Under the pieces are notes generated by a model. It saw nothing but the letters and a program-made list of their open reading frames with translations. It was not told the DNA's origin and searched no databases. Source: JBFXAN01 sp050184225 (GTDB lineage Bacteria > Chloroflexota > Dehalococcoidia > CAUJGQ01). Taken from it: a stretch of 12,742 bases of DNA. The stretch lies in the NCBI GenBank assembly GCA_050184225.1, contig JBFXAN010000183.1:1-12742 (forward strand), in the 5' to 3' direction. Positions 12,371 through 12,742 of the stretch are shown piece after piece (the stretch's first letter is position 1; the number at the start of each line of letters is the position of its first letter). Both the position numbers and the translations under genes were made by a program.

Positions 12371-12742
12371 CTACGTTCGCGCGGCGGTGTCACGCTCGCG
12401 CCGCGCGACGTAGGTCGCCGAGGCGCGGCCGTCGCCGAACTTCGAGTCGCGTGCTTCCAGCGCCGCCTTCAATCCCTGCTCCCGTGAGATCCGGCCCCAC
12501 TCCCGCACCGCCTCCGCCTGGTGGGCGCGGCCGTCCATCTCCGCCGCCATCCGCTGCACTGTCCGCGCCCCCATCAGCTCCAGCGCGATGTTGCAGATCC
12601 GCTTGTTCGACGAGAGCAAATCCGGATCGATCATGCACAACCGGTCCGCCAGCGACTCGACCGCCTCCTCAAGCTGGTCGCGCGGCACCGCCTGGAGCAC
12701 GAGCCCGATCTGCGCCGCATCCGCACCGGAGATCGAGTCGCC
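12371..12742 (-). CDS. Enoyl-CoA hydratase/isomerase family protein, C-terminal part
   Basis: The frame is open through the right edge of the window, so only the last 123 codons are visible; a GTG at 12698-12700 is internal. The visible start GDSISGADAAQIGLVLQAVP matches the family segment G(D/E)-ISA-EA-IGLV--VVP of crotonases, followed by LEEAVESLADRLCMIDPDLLSSNKRICN, the usual post-catalytic helices, and a long polar C-terminal segment (MDGRAHQAEAVREW and onward). The oxyanion-hole and catalytic residues lie outside the window, so hydratase, isomerase or hydrolase cannot be told apart. The nearby CoA-transferase pair is on the opposite strand and 3.4 kb away, so no operon link is claimed. 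Confidence 0.85.
   Translation of the reverse strand, partial: GDSISGADAAQIGLVLQAVPRDQLEEAVESLADRLCMIDPDLLSSNKRICNIALELMGARTVQRMAAEMDGRAHQAEAVREWGRISREQGLKAALEARDSKFGDGRASATYVARRERDTAART

Noticed and set aside
12068..12487. 139-residue plus-strand frame
   Set aside because: Antisense across the 88-residue gene and the hydratase end, the latter clearly a crotonase on the minus strand.

Overview
The window is high-GC bacterial DNA with tightly packed genes, frequent GTG and TTG starts and many overlapping gene junctions. The gene set (PAS/GAF histidine kinase without a partner, AUR1-type PAP2 protein, DinB-like enzyme, family III CoA-transferase pair, DoxX, Uma2, FitA/VapC pair) and four genes with leaderless-type starts fit a Chloroflexota (Thermomicrobia/Sphaerobacter-like) or similar deep-branching soil or thermophilic lineage. 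That assignment is inference from gene style; no rRNA or other marker gene is present. No tRNA, CRISPR array or transposase was seen.

Layout. Positions 1-44 hold a G-rich intergenic repeat with a strong G-quadruplex pattern. Positions 45-1158 (minus) are an XRE repressor followed by an overlapping ImmA/IrrE-type zinc peptidase, with a promoter covered by an inverted repeat. Diverging from it, 1309-3498 (plus) is a soluble PAS-PAS-GAF histidine kinase without a visible response regulator. Next on the plus strand come a PAP2/AUR1-type membrane phosphatase or transferase with an extra C-terminal domain (3567-5003), a DinB-like metalloprotein (5115-5621), an exported LssY_C-like protein with a Pro/Thr tail (5682-6494), and two adjacent family III CoA-transferases (6494-7801 and about 7704-8960). 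The CoA-transferase junction is occupied by two abutting palindromes, the second built of a 7-base repeat; this element supplies the end of the first protein and the beginning of the second.

From 8983 to the end all recognised genes are on the minus strand. Read in transcription order from the right edge they are: the C-terminal part of an enoyl-CoA hydratase/isomerase, an unrecognised 88-residue protein, a FitA-like antitoxin and a VapC-like PIN toxin (4-base overlap), a possible small ORF coupled by ATGA to a Uma2 nuclease-fold protein, a zinc-ribbon membrane protein with its own TATAAT box, and a DoxX membrane protein with a strong Shine-Dalgarno.

The points most worth following are the uniform TAnnnT-N6-start architecture at four genes (leaderless transcripts), the autoregulated repressor/peptidase switch, the palindromic element fused into two CoA-transferase reading frames with Asp in one active site and Glu in the other, and the proximity of a PAP2 protein and an LssY_C-like protein.
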